Shown here piece after piece: positions 45,094 to 57,844 of a stretch of DNA of 64,000 nucleotides (positions are counted from its first letter, which is position 1; every line of letters begins with the position of its first letter). This stretch comes from Ectobius pallidus (Eukaryota > Arthropoda > Insecta > Blattodea > Ectobiidae). Location of the stretch: positions 154,583,042 through 154,647,041 of the forward strand of contig CAXKWD010000002.1 of assembly GCA_964059195.1 (NCBI GenBank), written 5' to 3'. Position numbers and translations under genes: made by a program. The notes under the pieces were generated by a model. The model had not been told where the DNA came from. It worked only from the letters and a program-made list of their open reading frames with translations, and did no database searches.

Positions 45094-45440
45094 TCTGCCG
45101 AAGCCTTCTGTACACTGTTTGCATTGATACAACTGTTCCAGTGGATGCTGTGAGATCAGGTGCCAGTTGCCGTGCAGTACTACGGTGGTACCGTCCTGCC
45201 ATTACAGCCAAATAACTGTCTTCTCTTTCTGATGTCACTCTTGGTCGTCCTTGCCCTGGTATTCGCGATATTCAAACTCTACAAACTGTTGCCACATCCG
45301 AAAACAACAGAACGATTCACATAAAACAATCTTGCCACATGAGCTTGAGACTGTCCTGCTTCCATTCTTCCTATGGTCCTCCACCGAAGAGAATCTTCTA
45401 GGCTTCTCTGTGCGATCCTGTACCTGCAGTAAATGTTTAC
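44890..45440 (-). pseudogene. Tc1-like transposase relic, N-terminal half
   Basis: The minus strand, across frameshifts, reads TIGRMEAGQSQAHVARLF, then SVVF.MWQQF, then RYHRSTARQLAPDLTASTG, VSMQTVYRRLRQRGLYCRRP and HRRVRLEWSHQHSNW. This is the paired-like DNA-binding region of a Tc1/Tc3 transposase (two helix-turn-helix parts, then the RL-W-x3-H-x2-W entry to the catalytic domain). The DDE core is absent: sequence passes into repeat R. The last part is present twice because of the 232-bp duplication. Confidence 0.8.
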
Positions 45441-46427
45441 ACAGCAAACGTTGATATTGGACTAAGCAACAAACGCTATGCTGCAGTGCCCCTTTTGATA
45501 AGTGCACTGCTCTTTTGATTGGTGCACTGACGTCATCGTTTGCATGTTTGTAAGATGACAGGAATGCAATCTTCAGTTCAGAACAAGACTGTACGGACAT
45601 AGCTTTACATTTTATATGAATATCTCGTATAGTAGACACAGGAAGGAGAAATATCAATTTGTTGCTTTATTTTTGGACACTAGTATATATATTTAGCCTA
45701 CATAGAAACCCTAGCCCTGGTTAAAACTTACACGCTTCATTCACTAGCCCTTGGAAATGTCAGTTTACATACCAGTCAGACGGAAGTAATTATAGCCCTA
45801 ATTGATATGTTAAACAGTGTTTAACTGAAGCAATCAAAGTTATAATAAATCGGGAATAAAATTCTTACAACATCGGTGCATCGTTTAAATTTCTGATGAT
45901 GTTAGCTGTTTGCTGCAACAGATATGATTTGTAAGCTTTTTTATTATTTTATAACATCAAAGTCTGTACATACGTATGCACTTGAAAGTGTTGAGAAAAT
46001 TTGATGTGCTTCTCGGATTACGTTGTAAAATTAATTCCTTTTATGACTCACGCTGAGTTCACCACTCTATGCCTTATTACTAGTTAATTTCAAAATTATT
46101 ACGAGTCCAGATTATTTGGACAAAAAGAGAACACATACATCACAGAAGCATTAAAATTAAATTAAAAGCACGTCCTAATGGTAGATTATATCTGCAGTAT
46201 TTCTTAAATTAGTCGGAGGCCACGCAACCATGTGCTTTCAGCTTTAACGTAACAGAAGTCTAACTCTATGTTGCATGTTGTGTATACAGTATCTTTGTAA
46301 ATACTTGTGTGACGTGTTGAACAGTCGGCTCAGGCGACTGAAAGGTAATTTCGATAGAGCTTTTATTTACCGTATTTGGTCTAAAGTTCTAGGCAATGGG
46401 CCGCTCTAGAACCGGCTCTGAAGTAAA
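45441..46427. other. No gene recognised
   Basis: Probably includes the 5' flank of the Tc1 relic. Beyond it I see no coding region or repeat structure. Confidence 0.45.
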
Positions 46428-47271
46428 AATTCCCTTTAGGCAGGCCTACAGGCGGAGGTAGATTTCGAAGTGCTTTTGGTTTAATTTAGTGTCGCTGCAT
46501 AGCACTCTTCTTCTTTAGCCTTGGCATGGTAAACCTGCAGTAATAAGAACTGAATTCGGTAAAGAGGAAGAGCCTACAATCATTTGTTTTGACAACAAGA
46601 ATAGGATATAATATTCGGGAGGCCGTGCGCAAGATCAGCAATGAATAAAATTAGCAAAGCCGCTAAACAAGACAAAATTATGATATTATAATAATTCTTT
46701 TAAGTGTTATTATTTTCAAACATTAAAATCTCGCGTAATATGAGAGCTATCAAGAAACTATTTATTGATTTGTAGAGTACTCATCAAGAGCTTTTCAACG
46801 ATACCCCACAAGACGTGGTTTCAAAAGTTTCGAATTTTCATCCCCCACCCCCACCCCCACCCTCACTCGAACCCCCGAATCGTTGGTGTCACTGTGAACT
46901 CCATAGGGAGTACTCTAATTTATTCAAACAAAGTTTCCCTCTATACTTCATAGGGGCCGAGATATACATTTTTAAAAATTTCAACCCCCTCCCCCGACCA
47001 CCCCCTTGGGCCAATTTTGCCCATTAACGAACTTGTCCGAACTATTGGGCCTAGAAATAACATAATAAAATTTGGTTCAAATATCTTCAAAATTACGGCC
47101 GCTATCGTGTAAAGATATATATAAATATCACAAAAATTTTTTTTGAACGGGCGGTGGTTTCGTACTTAGGGGAGCATGAAACGTAAAGATATGAAAGAAT
47201 TTTTCGAAAATCATAAAGTGGTATCCATTGCAATAGGTAGATTTTTCTTCGAAAATCTACCTAAAAAAAGT
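46428..47271 (+). repeat. Repeat R, near-complete copy 5
   Basis: Begins AAAATTCCCTTTAGGCAGGCC and ends GGTAGATTTTTCTTCGAAAATCTACCT. Compared with copy 2 it has about 180 bp of extra sequence near 46545-46725 and a very short AT tract. The outer sequence GAGGTAGATTTCGAAG is echoed inverted at the right end. Confidence 0.85.
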
Positions 47272-48990
47272 CTCTCTCAATCTAGCAAATTACTCTATCT
47301 ACTTAACAAAAAAATCATATAATTTATTGATCTAGCCTCCGTGTAACCTGTTACGCTGCATTCTATGCGTTCATGCAATTCTGCACCAATGAAAAGATAT
47401 TTATAGTGAATCATTCAAATTGTACTTGGACACCAATCATACTGAGAGTCCGTGACTCATGATCAGAAGCAGGACAACGTTGATCTGTCTGTTATGATTA
47501 GGGTTGTAGTGCATAGTGCGAAGTTTAACGTGCTTGTCATTTGTAAAGTCCGAGGTATGCAATATTTTTTTCTTCTTCTAGGAATCAGTTTCTGCCTGAT
47601 GGAGTAGAGAGGGGCGAAGTACAACGGGGTAGGTTTTTTAAGGCGTATCTCAAAGCATAGCATGTTTTTGCTGAAGTTCGTTCAATAGTATTTTTTGTAG
47701 TTGGCTGTATTGAAGTCTGTTGCTTCGGCTTTTTCATATTTTACTATAGTACCACCTAAAAACTTGATGCCTACAAGTCATATAGAGGATCCACTGAATG
47801 TAAGGGAGCGTAATTTCTAGTTTCAACAGTTTCCTTAACGTGCCTTAAATATGGGCAAGGACACATTTACAGTAGTTACATATAATTAACGAAATTGTTT
47901 ATATGCACGAATCTGTTTTGAATTTTACCGGTACATCGCACTTTCTGGTAAGCCTCAAGTTCTTAATAGAACGAATGTTTAAATTATATACATTTCTATC
48001 TCTAGGCTATGAAGTTAACCTTGTCTATTATTGATATGAAAATACGAAATTAGGTTTCTGTTAAAAATTAAACTTGTTAAATTAAATATCGATAATAGAT
48101 AGAGATGTACACAGGCTTACGTGTGTAGTATTTTGCACGAAGAATGGGTACAAGTGATAAAATGTGGCGAGACACTGTAATGAAACAGAGTGCATGGCAT
48201 TGTAGTCCACGATTGTAGATAACACAAATTATACATTGTATTTCCGCTATAAATGATCATGATAATACATAAGCGTTTAAAATCAGTTTAAAACCTAAAC
48301 GCATTCCATTGCTATAAGCATGAAAATAATGTAAATATAGGGGGCCGTGGTTAAGTAAACAATAAGCCCAATTCAGCTCCTGCTTATTGTATAAAACTAG
48401 GAGGTGCCCGTGGCTTCGCCACGATAATTCTTTTAAAAATTAAAAATTAAGAGTATAATAATTATTAAAGCATTATATTTATTAACACTTGCACGCGAAT
48501 CATTCATAAACTAAGCCATTAATAATTAATGAAACAGCTAAAATTCCTGCTTTAGAGTACATTCCACGACATGAAAGCGCCCCCTGGGAAAACTAGATCA
48601 GAATCGATTATGCAGTTCCAAAGAACATGTGAACACATAATACGTATTGTTTCTCAGCTGTTTATTGACATGAATATGATGTGAATTTTATTTTATCAAT
48701 TCAGTGTAATTTTCAGAAATTATATGTTTCAAGGGAAGGAATGGTTTGATGGATTATTATTATCAGCGATATTTCAAGAGATAAAACCATCAATATTTTA
48801 CAGCTGTTGCCCCCGGCTTCGCCCGCCATTATTCATTGACTCCAGGATTTTTAAGAAAATTACACTGGTAGATTATTAAAAATGTTTGTGGTTCAGAGCT
48901 ATGAAAATTGTAAGTAAAAATAAAATTAGAATATTTGTCCATTGTGTTCATTTCACTTAGGCCTTATATAATAAAGAAACGGTTTTCCTT
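47272..48990. other. No gene recognised
   Basis: 1.7 kb without a supported gene. Two short hairpin-like motifs, GTGGCTTCGCCAC (48410) and CCCCCGGCTTCGCCCG (48809), resemble each other and may be remains of one repeat type. Confidence 0.45.
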
Positions 48991-49258
48991 CCTAATTTTG
49001 TAGTCGTAATGAAAGTTTAGACTGCGAGAGACGAACATCGCCGAGTATACCCGATGTCTCACGAAGCGGGCGAGCAAGCACGCTATTTATGGCCGTTGAA
49101 TTGTATAAGAGTAGATTACGTGATTTAATCAATTCTGTGAAGATAATATTGTTATACATATAACGAATGTTTCTGTGTATTTTGAGGTATGTGAAATCTT
49201 GTTCTGTGTTCTGTTTTGTGTTATTCAGAATATACAATTTGGGGTTGCCATAAGCAAT

Positions 49259-50500
49259 ATGGCTATTCATATAAACGTAGAAGCTTTATTTAGTTCTGCT
49301 GAAAAAGAGATACAGAATACATTAGACACTCTCAAAAAAGATAAACGATCGGATAAGAAATGGTGTGAATCAGTGGTGAATTCTATCTACGCAGTGAAAG
49401 AAACTTTGGTCATTTATAAAGAAAATTTGGTGAAGTTGAACGGATCACTACCAACGCCAGGGAATAACCCTAGAACGACTTACGCAGAGAAGGTCATCAA
49501 GAAAAATCTTCCCACTAAACATGTAGTGTTAGTGTCTCCTAAATCTTTGGAATTGGTTAAAGACTCTGAACAAACTTTTCAATTAATTCGTGAAACCACA
49601 AGTATGATAAAAGTTGGTTTTAAAAATCTGAAAAAGATTTGAAACAAGGAGTATTGGTTGAGTTAAAAAGCAACAATGAATGTATAGAATTCGTGAATAA
49701 CTTGGAAAATAGTAATAGTAATCTTCCTGCTAAGATTCCTGTTTAACGCAACCCTCGTATTCTAATACATGGAATTGAAGTTACGATGACCAAAGAAGAA
49801 CTCATGGCAGACATAGTGGAGAGGAATCCAACAATTAAGCTGTGCCAATTGGAACTACAACACTTGAAAAAAGCCCGCAACGGTTCGACGCAGTATGCAG
49901 TTATTATAACATTATTTACCACACGATGATGACTGGTGAAAAGCTGTACATTGGATATATTTGATGTCCCGTGAGAGATTATACGCCTGTCACTATGTGT
50001 TACAATTGTTCAGGCTTGGGACATGTAAGCGCACATTGTGAATCTCCTAAACCAGCGTTTCTCAAACTTTTTGAACCCGAGGACCTCTAAAATGTCCAAA
50101 AAAATTTACGGACCTCTAATTTTACATCCCATTTTTAAAAGAAGTCATATATTCTTAACATTTGGGGTATTAATTATAGGTCATTATAACGAAATATGTG
50201 AAAAAATTTTACTTCTTTACTTTCCACTTGCTTTATGATATTTTTTAATTATGTCTGAGGACCATCTGCACCATCTTCGCGGACCACAGGTTGAGAAACG
50301 CTGTCCTAAACGATGCTCTCCGTGAGCCGAGGAACATATTGCTGACGGCCCAAAGATAGCTTGTATTAATTGTTTGCAATACAATCATAAAATGTTGGGA
50401 AAGCGATTCTTCAAACCTTGTGATGTAAATCATCCAGCAACATCTTCTACATGCCCTGGATATAACATTTTAGAAATAATAAAATCTAAAATCAGTTATG
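49259..50500 (+). pseudogene. Retrotransposon ORF1 (gag-like) with zinc knuckles
   Basis: ATG at 49259 (MAIHINVEALFSSAEKEI) stays open to TGA 49640. Homologous sequence continues in other frames (IEFVNNLENS, RNPRILIHGIEVTMTKEEL). A CCHC knuckle reads CYNCSGLGHVSAHC at about 49998-50040. A second cysteine cluster (IACINCLQYNHK, later HPATSSTCPGY) lies at 50350-50465. The knuckle region is split by a hAT MITE. Acts as an RNA-binding partner of the RT protein in related elements. Confidence 0.8.
50053..50303. mobile_element. hAT MITE in the zinc-knuckle region
   Basis: The ends CAGCGTTTCTCAAACTTTTT and GGTTGAGAAACGCTG are flanked by exact TCCTAAAC (50045-50052, 50304-50311). 251 bp, non-coding. 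Removing it and one flank rejoins CESPK to RCSP in one frame. Confidence 0.93.
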
Positions 50501-50557
50501 AGTGAGGTAATAATTTATCAAAAAAATTTGCATTAATCTCTCTTACCGTCTCAAGAT

Positions 50558-53055
50558 TTGCTGCTAGATAGTAACATTCTTAATGAAACCGGGCGTAATA
50601 GCTCTATCAAGGTGCTATGTGTTCAGGAACCTAATACTGCTGGCAGGCATAATTCAGTGAGTGGTTTCGGGAAAGATCTTAATATAATATCCGCCTCTGA
50701 AGAAGGCAAACAGATTAGATATGCTATCACAAACTCTTATTCCATTCTTCAGATTATTCAGCACTGTTCCTCTGATTGTGTTGTCGTTTGTGTCCCTTTC
50801 CACAATATTTACCTGTATATATGCAGTATATATGCTGACCCGGAATGTGATTTTGACAATGTACTGTTGTCTCTCGACAAAGTTTTCTTCTTCTTACCGG
50901 AGTAGTGTCTTTATTTACTCACAAAGAGGTAAGACCGCATAATTGAAAACCAGAACGATAGAAAAGCCCCAGGCACAGATGCCATTTCAGCTAATATAAT
51001 TAAACATGTCCATAAAAGGATACCAACTTTGTGAATTTTTTTAAATAAATGTTTGCTACTTTGAGTATTCCCAGATGCCTGGAAAGTTGCCATAGTAAAA
51101 GTCATTCGCAAACATAATTCTCCAAAAAGAAAATTCCCAGCAAATACACTCAGACCAATAGCTCTCATACCAGTATTAGGAAAGATATTGGATAAATTAA
51201 TTATAGATAGAATTATGTTTCATGTTTATTCTAATAACTAAGCAATAATCAATATGGCTTTATTTTTAAGAAATATACTGAAGACTCCGTTTTTTTCGGT
51301 GGTAGCATGGATGAAAGAGAGATTCCGACAAGGACTGACTGGAGTTCTCATCTCCCTTGATATTACAGGGGCATTCAATCATGCATGGTGGCCCAAAATA
51401 TTAACTCAGATAAGTCCATGAGTTGCCATAAAAACCTCTATTCTTTAATTCAGAATTACTTCACACAGAAAAGCTCAGCTAACATTTTGTGGATCCGAAC
51501 TAGAACTAGAGGGTGCCCTCAGGGATCCGCTTGCAGTCCAGGGCTGTGGATAATTCTGTATGATGATTTATTAAAACAGACACTTCCGAATACTTGTTCC
51601 CTAATTGCGTATGCCGATGATGTCCTCCTTCTGTTGCGATCAAAATCTCTACATACTCTAACATCTGATGCCAATGCAGCTCTTGACTATATCAATGGGG
51701 CTGTGACAACAAACACTTTTAATCCCACCAAAACCACAGCTATGATGGTTTCAAGGAAACCATCCATCCAAAAATTATCATGAATGGACAAGATATAACT
51801 TTTAAAGATCAGTTGACGTATCTGGGGATTATTGTAGATAGAAAGCTCACTTTTCGAGTTCACTTTGACTTTCTCCAATCTAAAGCACATAATCTACTAG
51901 CTGGTCTGTCCATCGCTACAAAACCCACCTGGGGTTTGGATTCTACAGTTATGTACATTATCTACCAAGATGCAGCTATCCCTATGCTTCTGTATTGTGC
52001 TTCAGTATATCAAGACACTCTGAATAAAAAAATGGGTTCAAAAGAAATTTACCCAAATTCAACGTGGATTTGCCCTTAGAATTTCCACAGAAGCGGCATT
52101 GATCTTGGCTGGAATCGATCCTTTGCATCTCTCGGGCATGTTTTGGGTCGCTTTATTCCAGAATTTGTGGCTCAGAGATAAATCGAGCTTCCTGCGCACT
52201 TTCTGATGGCAAGACACCCTTCTTTACATTATGATATAGTACAGCTAACTTGTTCTTCTGATCACGATTGTTATATTTTCACCGACGGCTCACGAACACC
52301 ATCTACAGACCGAGAAATCGCAGTTGTTGGTAGTGCTGTGGTTGTGTTTTCATCTAACGCTAAAATCACAAATCAAATGTTTATAAACTTCCAGCTACTT
52401 CCACTGTTTTTCAAGGAGAGCCCTTGCACTGAAAAGGCTGTACAGTGGAGTGTCGATAACACGTGCAACGTACGTATCTTTTGTGACTCTCAATCTGCAC
52501 TTTCTGCAGCGAATGATAAATTTAATATGAACCCTACAGCTGTTGAAATCAGACTATTTCCACCTATGACAAACATATCTGTCTAGTTTGGGTTCGCGGT
52601 CATGTTGGTAATGAAGATAATGAGAGAGCTGATGAGCTGGCCAAACTTGCTGCATCTTCCGATTTGGAATTTGAACATGTCAAGTGTCCCATCTCTTATG
52701 TGAAAAAGAGCTGAAAGTTGATCTGCTAAATAAATGGTCCTCGCATTGGGCTAATAGCAGCAATGGCGCTGTTACAAGAGTGATGTACTTTCCTACAGTT
52801 CATGACAGACTGCTGATGAAATATTTTGAACCATCATTCGTTTTAACTCAATTTATGACGGGACATGGTAAATTTAAATCTTACTTTCAAAGATTTCACA
52901 TTCCCTCTATTGATGGATATTTTTGTCCATGTGGACATGATGAACAAACTGTCGAACATCTTGTTTTAGACTGCCCATTTCATGGTTACAAGCGCCACAT
53001 GCTGAAGAAACATATTTTTTATCTAAGTGTAATAAGGTTTTGGGTTATCCGATGA
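50558..53055 (+). pseudogene. Retrotransposon ORF2: EN, RT, RNase H, zinc-binding end
   Basis: Endonuclease-like segment 50558-50905 (VLCVQEPNTAGR..., GFGKDLNII). RT segments: LRPIALIPVLGKILDKLI (about 51148-51201), GVLISLDITGAFNHAWW (about 51340-51390), GCPQGSACSPGLW (about 51511-51549) and YADD at 51610-51621. RNase H: FTDGSR (about 52277), FCDSQSALSAAND (52480-52518), then VWVRGHVGNEDNERADELAK in another frame. C-terminal CPCGHDEQTVEHLVLDCPFH (about 52927-52986) is the usual Cys/His motif. At least four frame disruptions. Confidence 0.87.
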
Positions 53056-53340
53056 TTGACTTTTTAAAAAACCAATGGTGTTTCACAGAATTTAAAATAT
53101 TTGTCAACAAAGTTTTTAAAACGCTGTGATCAATTCTCACAACAGTTTCTATGAACTTTTTAAAATGTAACTTTGTAATGTTTTGAGTTAATGTTCACTT
53201 TTGTTTATTGTTTACTGTCACATTTTAACATTTTCTGTATGTCATAATTATAACATATTTATTCTGAAACTATAGCCCTAGCATACCTAGGTAAAATAGG
53301 GCTCTTGTACTTGGATATGTAATAAATAAATGTAAAATCG

Positions 53341-55381
53341 CGAGTATCGTGTCTGTAGGTTTTTATGCGTTCAACTTAAGTGATCATCATTTCTGCGTTT
53401 CAGCGCTACGTTTTCAGGTCCACATAATCATTCTGCATAATGAGCCTATGTGAACCTATAGCTTGTATAGTTTTCCGGAGGCGTTATCGAATTCTTCTTG
53501 AATTCCGTAAAGGCTCTTAAATTCCTTTAAGGCCATTATAAGTTCTTTAATTCCGTAAATGCCATTATAGTTCAGCCCAACGCTTAGGCAAGGGCATGGC
53601 GCTCCTGCTGCTCATTCATGAAAGGAACGAGGTACGGTTATATATATATATTTGCGAAATGGATGTGAAGCACATTGGGCATTATTGTTGTCGAGGGTGA
53701 GGTTTTTTATTATTTATAAATCCCAAACCACTAACTGGTGCGACGTAATCCATTAAAATACTCCATCCTTAGCTTTAGTCGTAATAGGACCAGAAAACTG
53801 CGGGGATTGGGATTCTGTCATGTAATTCGAAATTGTGGAGATTATCTGGATTTTCCATGTAGATCGTATTCAGTTTTGAAATTAATTGAAGATGTTCGGT
53901 TGTCAAACTGGGGAAAACGAGCATAGCTGAAATCGATTTTTTTGCAATATAACACATCAGTTTGTCAATCACTTCGATTTCGTTAACACGCTCTACTTGA
54001 TTCGTTTGTTTATAATATTACGACACGCATCGATCTGATTTTTTTTTAAATAGGTGGATAGAAGGAGTTTATAAATGTATGCCTAAATGGGAAAACATTA
54101 AATGATTTGAACGAAACTCGCTATGCGGTTTTTTTTTGGGGGGGGGGGCTAGGGAGTCCCTCCCCCCACTTAAATCTGAAATGCACCTCGAAGCAGGTTT
54201 TTTTTTTGCTGTTTAATTTTCAATCGTTTTGTTTATGGATGAATCTCTGGTTCATTTTGATGGTTTCATTTCGAAAGATGTTCCAAATGGCAGCACATGA
54301 TTTGTTTTATTCGTTTAATTATTTATATTTACTATGTGGTAAATATTTGTTACAGCCTGATAACTGTAGTATGTATTATTTTGTTTCTTTGAACCATGAG
54401 CTTTCTTTCTTTTTATATATATTTATATATATTTAAATTTAATTTTTAAAAAATGTTAAATCTGGCAGTAAAATTGTTGAAAGTAAAGTGCTATCAGAAT
54501 CGTGTATTTCATGTAGTCTACTTTATGTAAAAATGATGCCAGTGTTAGACTATAATACAATATTTTAATTATTTTTATATTAAATAAAAGAGCCGCGGGC
54601 ACCCGCAAGTTATATAGTACATAATGTTAGCAATTTTATGATTTTATACGTATGAAACTGTGCAACTTCAGTGTTTATCCCTTTCTGGCGTATATATTTG
54701 AGCAATGAACTTAAGAAACACTTAATAAAGCTGCGTTCACACCAGTGCAACATTTCGTGCGCACAAGAGGCATGCGCCTGTTGGATGGAGATGCAAGCCG
54801 GGGTAATAAGCTACAGTGTAGGTGAGGCATGGGTGGAATCTGTGCGCACGGACCACCTTGCGCAGGCGCACGTAGGCACAAGTAAAACGTTTCTGCTCTG
54901 CTTAATAATCTGGAGGTGATAGCCTGGCTGCAAACTGTAGGTTCAGTTTATATCATAGCCTATGGTGTTCTTCCTGTTTTTAGGTTTTGTAAAACATTAA
55001 AGACGGGCCTTAGATTTGACGGCATTCTGAAGAAATTGCCTGGCAAACTATATCGCAGACTGCTGCTGTTCTGATTAAGAATAAAATAGCCATTCAGTTA
55101 TTTTGTAGTTATTTTAAATGTCTCTAAATCCTTTTATATGTTGACAATTTTTAGTACAAAATTTAAAATGTCATATCACTGTTAGCCTTCAAAGGTTTTG
55201 TAAGTGTTTTAAACAATCAACTCTATCCTCGCAAATTATAATCAACACTTTTGTCGTTCATGATCTTTAAAAACGTTTTCATATGTCGCTTATCTCCTTA
55301 TCGTTTGTAATTTCTGATATAAATGTATATTATTGGAATAATCTCCGGACAAGTGACCAACCTTCAATGTTGAAGTATCTC

Positions 55382-55423
<42 letters not shown>

Positions 55424-55447
55424 TGTACATATACAGGTATGTATATG

Positions 55448-55482
<35 letters not shown>

Positions 55483-56640
55483 TGTTTTTTTGTTAGTTAT
55501 TCGTGCACATTACAAAAAAATGGTCTTAATTTGTTCGTAAAATCACGAAGTAATATTAAAATATGAACCCACTACCTTTTATGCAGAGGAAGTGCTTCCA
55601 GGAAATTGTATCTGTAGATTTGATACTGGACCCAGACAATACTGCGGCTTGACTTGTCAAGAGTTACGTCATAAAAAGTACGTCGTGTGATCATTCGTGA
55701 CCTTTGTACCCACGCCGTGTCGGGGATCTCCTTGAATAAAGTTAGGGTGCATAAGCACTACTTCCGGAGCCATATGTTTATTTCAGTCCCTCATATGTTT
55801 GAATCTCATATTAGGAAGTCCCATCTGAATTTTAATGCGAATAATAAATGTCATCATCTGTGGCGCTTAATAGGGAGGAATACCCTTTGACAGTGTAGGC
55901 AGTTTTCATCTATAATTATAATGAAAGGAAGGCTTAGTCTGTTTGAGATGCCCAGTCAAATCTAGAGCACGCAGAGATCTGAAATTATAACACGGACTGA
56001 AGGGTGAAACAGAATTTTTAATTTTCGCGAGTTATGGACGAAAAACTGGCAGAAACGTGATATTTGGTACCAGATTTCTTGAATATGTTTCAAATGTGAA
56101 ATTACTTGTAGGTGGCCTTGCTCTGTTGCCATATAGCATCTATCCGTTCGATAACCCTGCAAAAGAAAAGAAACCTGAAACTAAAAGCTGAAACATCTGT
56201 AGCTATAAATAGTTCTAGTTTCTTCAGCAAGAGTGGCTGAGAAATGAATCTCATAGGACGAAGCTGTTCTGCTGGAAATAGAATGATCAAGTTCTTATCA
56301 GTTTCCATTATAGCTCATTAAAGATAAGTGAAGTGTGGAGGCCCTAATAAATTAAGTTGACTTTGAATTTTTTTTCTGTACAATACAGTATAGCTGACCT
56401 TAATATTACACATGAACCGTAACTTTATGTGATGGCATACTTGTATTGGTAAGGTTATCTGCAAACAGAAATTGAAAGTATTTCGTCCATTCATTAGACA
56501 CTGGTTCAATAGGCCTACTAATTGACACTTAATTGACTGAAGTCACAATTTCTTAAATTCCACGATAAGATTTTCGGGATTGAAGTAAAAGAAAAAAGTG
56601 CATCTGTTGAAAAGGACCTCAAAATTTTTCAAAATTTCTT
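53341..56640. other. No gene recognised; AT microsatellites
   Basis: No gene supported across 3.3 kb. (TA)n tracts lie at 55385-55421 and 55451-55479. A short G-run/C-run hairpin lies at 54138-54171. GAATTCCGTAAAGGC.../TAATTCCGTAAATGCC is repeated at about 53500-53572. Confidence 0.45.
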
Positions 56641-57410
56641 TAAATTTTTCACTTGGGTTGCTTATACTAAGAGCTAAAACTTTTATTTGAAACATTTTTT
56701 CGAACAAATTCTCTGAAGCCACCCACTGTGAATACACGCTCTTTGCAATACGGCCTCATGTAACGGAAAGTCGTACGAAAACAAAATTTTGTATTTGGGT
56801 TAGGTACTTCTGAGGCTGTGACACGAAGAGTGTCGACAACTTTCCCTTACTTTTAAGGGGACTTTACACGAATAAATTTTCGTTTGTCACGATTTTCTCA
56901 AAAACGGCTCTAACGATTTCCTTTAAATTTTGTACATGGAGTGCTTATACCAAGAGCTAAAACTTTAATTTGAAACTTTTTTCAAAAAAAATTCTCTGAA
57001 GGGTGGTTGTAAACTACCCATTGCTTGTAGATACTCTGTCTTGCCTGGTGAACAACTCAATACGCGGACATTCACGGCCTCTTTATTCTATATAAGTACG
57101 TGAAGTGAGAAAGATGTATTGTTGGACATGCTTACAGTAAAGAAATATCTGAGGGGAATATTCGATAAATTTCGGAAATTATTTTGAATGGCGGAAAGTT
57201 CAATAAACGTTTGCAGTCACTTGTTTTTTTGGTTTTTTTTTTTAGTTTGTCCATAGCCTGTGTTTATAGTCGCAACATTCAAATGAGGGGCTATAAGGTA
57301 TTTATAGCATAATTAGCGTAAAATTGTGTCTTGCGATTCTGTACAAGGATATGTGAATATTGCTAACTTTTATTTTGGCAGAGGAAGTTATGTGACTTTC
57401 ACATCAGATT
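56641..57410 (+). repeat. Dispersed repeat, inverse of 14690-15545
   Basis: Shared blocks include TTCTCTGAAG, GAAAGTTCAATAAACGTTTG and GAAGTTATGTGACTTTCACA. Two diverged sub-copies of AAGAGCTAAAACTTT.ATTTG lie at 56670 and 56953. Non-coding. Confidence 0.65.
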
Positions 57411-57419
57411 TTTTAAGTC

Positions 57420-57815
57420 GTTTTGGAGTGAGACATGGCCGCTTACTGATCGGGAAGAACTTAGTCTGAGTGTGTTCGGAAACAGGGTGCTTAGGAAAAT
57501 ATTTTGGCCCAAGAGGGATGAAAATGGGGACTGTAGAAAATTGCATGACGACGAGCTTCATTACCTGTACGCTTCACCGGATGTAGTAAGGGTAATTAAA
57601 TCGCGAAGGATGAAATGGGCTGGACATGTTGCACGCACGGGGAGGAAAGACATCTCAAAAGTATTGACTGGGAGACCCGAAGATAAAAGACCACGCGGAA
57701 GACCTAGACGTAGGTGGGAGGACAATCTTAAAATGGATTTAAGGGAAGTATGATTTGCTAGGGATGATTGGATGGAGTTAGCACAGAATAGGATTGAATG
57801 GTGGACTCGGGTAAG
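57420..57815 (+). pseudogene. Non-LTR retrotransposon C-terminal relic
   Basis: Opens at CETWPLTDREELSLSVF, continues RKLHDDELHYLY and IKSRRMKWAGHVAR, then RPRGRPRRRWEDNL, one stop, and WMELAQNRIEWW. This is the C-terminal region of an endonuclease/reverse-transcriptase element (R-x-WAGHV-x-R followed by a GRP-RRW block). The RT core is absent, so the copy is 5'-truncated, as is common after incomplete reverse transcription. Clade is uncertain; RTE-like is a guess. Confidence 0.75.
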
Positions 57816-57844
57816 CGCGGCAATGAACCTTCGGGTTCCATCTT

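Larger units (their letters stand above)
48995..53340 (+). mobile_element. Degenerate non-LTR retrotransposon (I/R1/LOA-like)
   Basis: In order: an ORF1 with zinc knuckles, an APE-type endonuclease remnant, reverse transcriptase with YADD, RNase H, a C-terminal zinc-binding segment, and an A-rich tail (AATAAATAAATGTAAAAT). RNase H after RT places it among the I, R1 or LOA-like clades rather than jockey, CR1 or RTE. Stops and frameshifts are frequent. The 5' boundary is uncertain and I found no target duplication. Confidence 0.85.

Noticed and set aside
45251..45657. 140-codon minus frame and 67-codon plus frame
   Set aside because: They overlap the Tc1-like relic and its flank. The recognisable similarity is to Tc1 in shifting frames, so neither is a separate gene.
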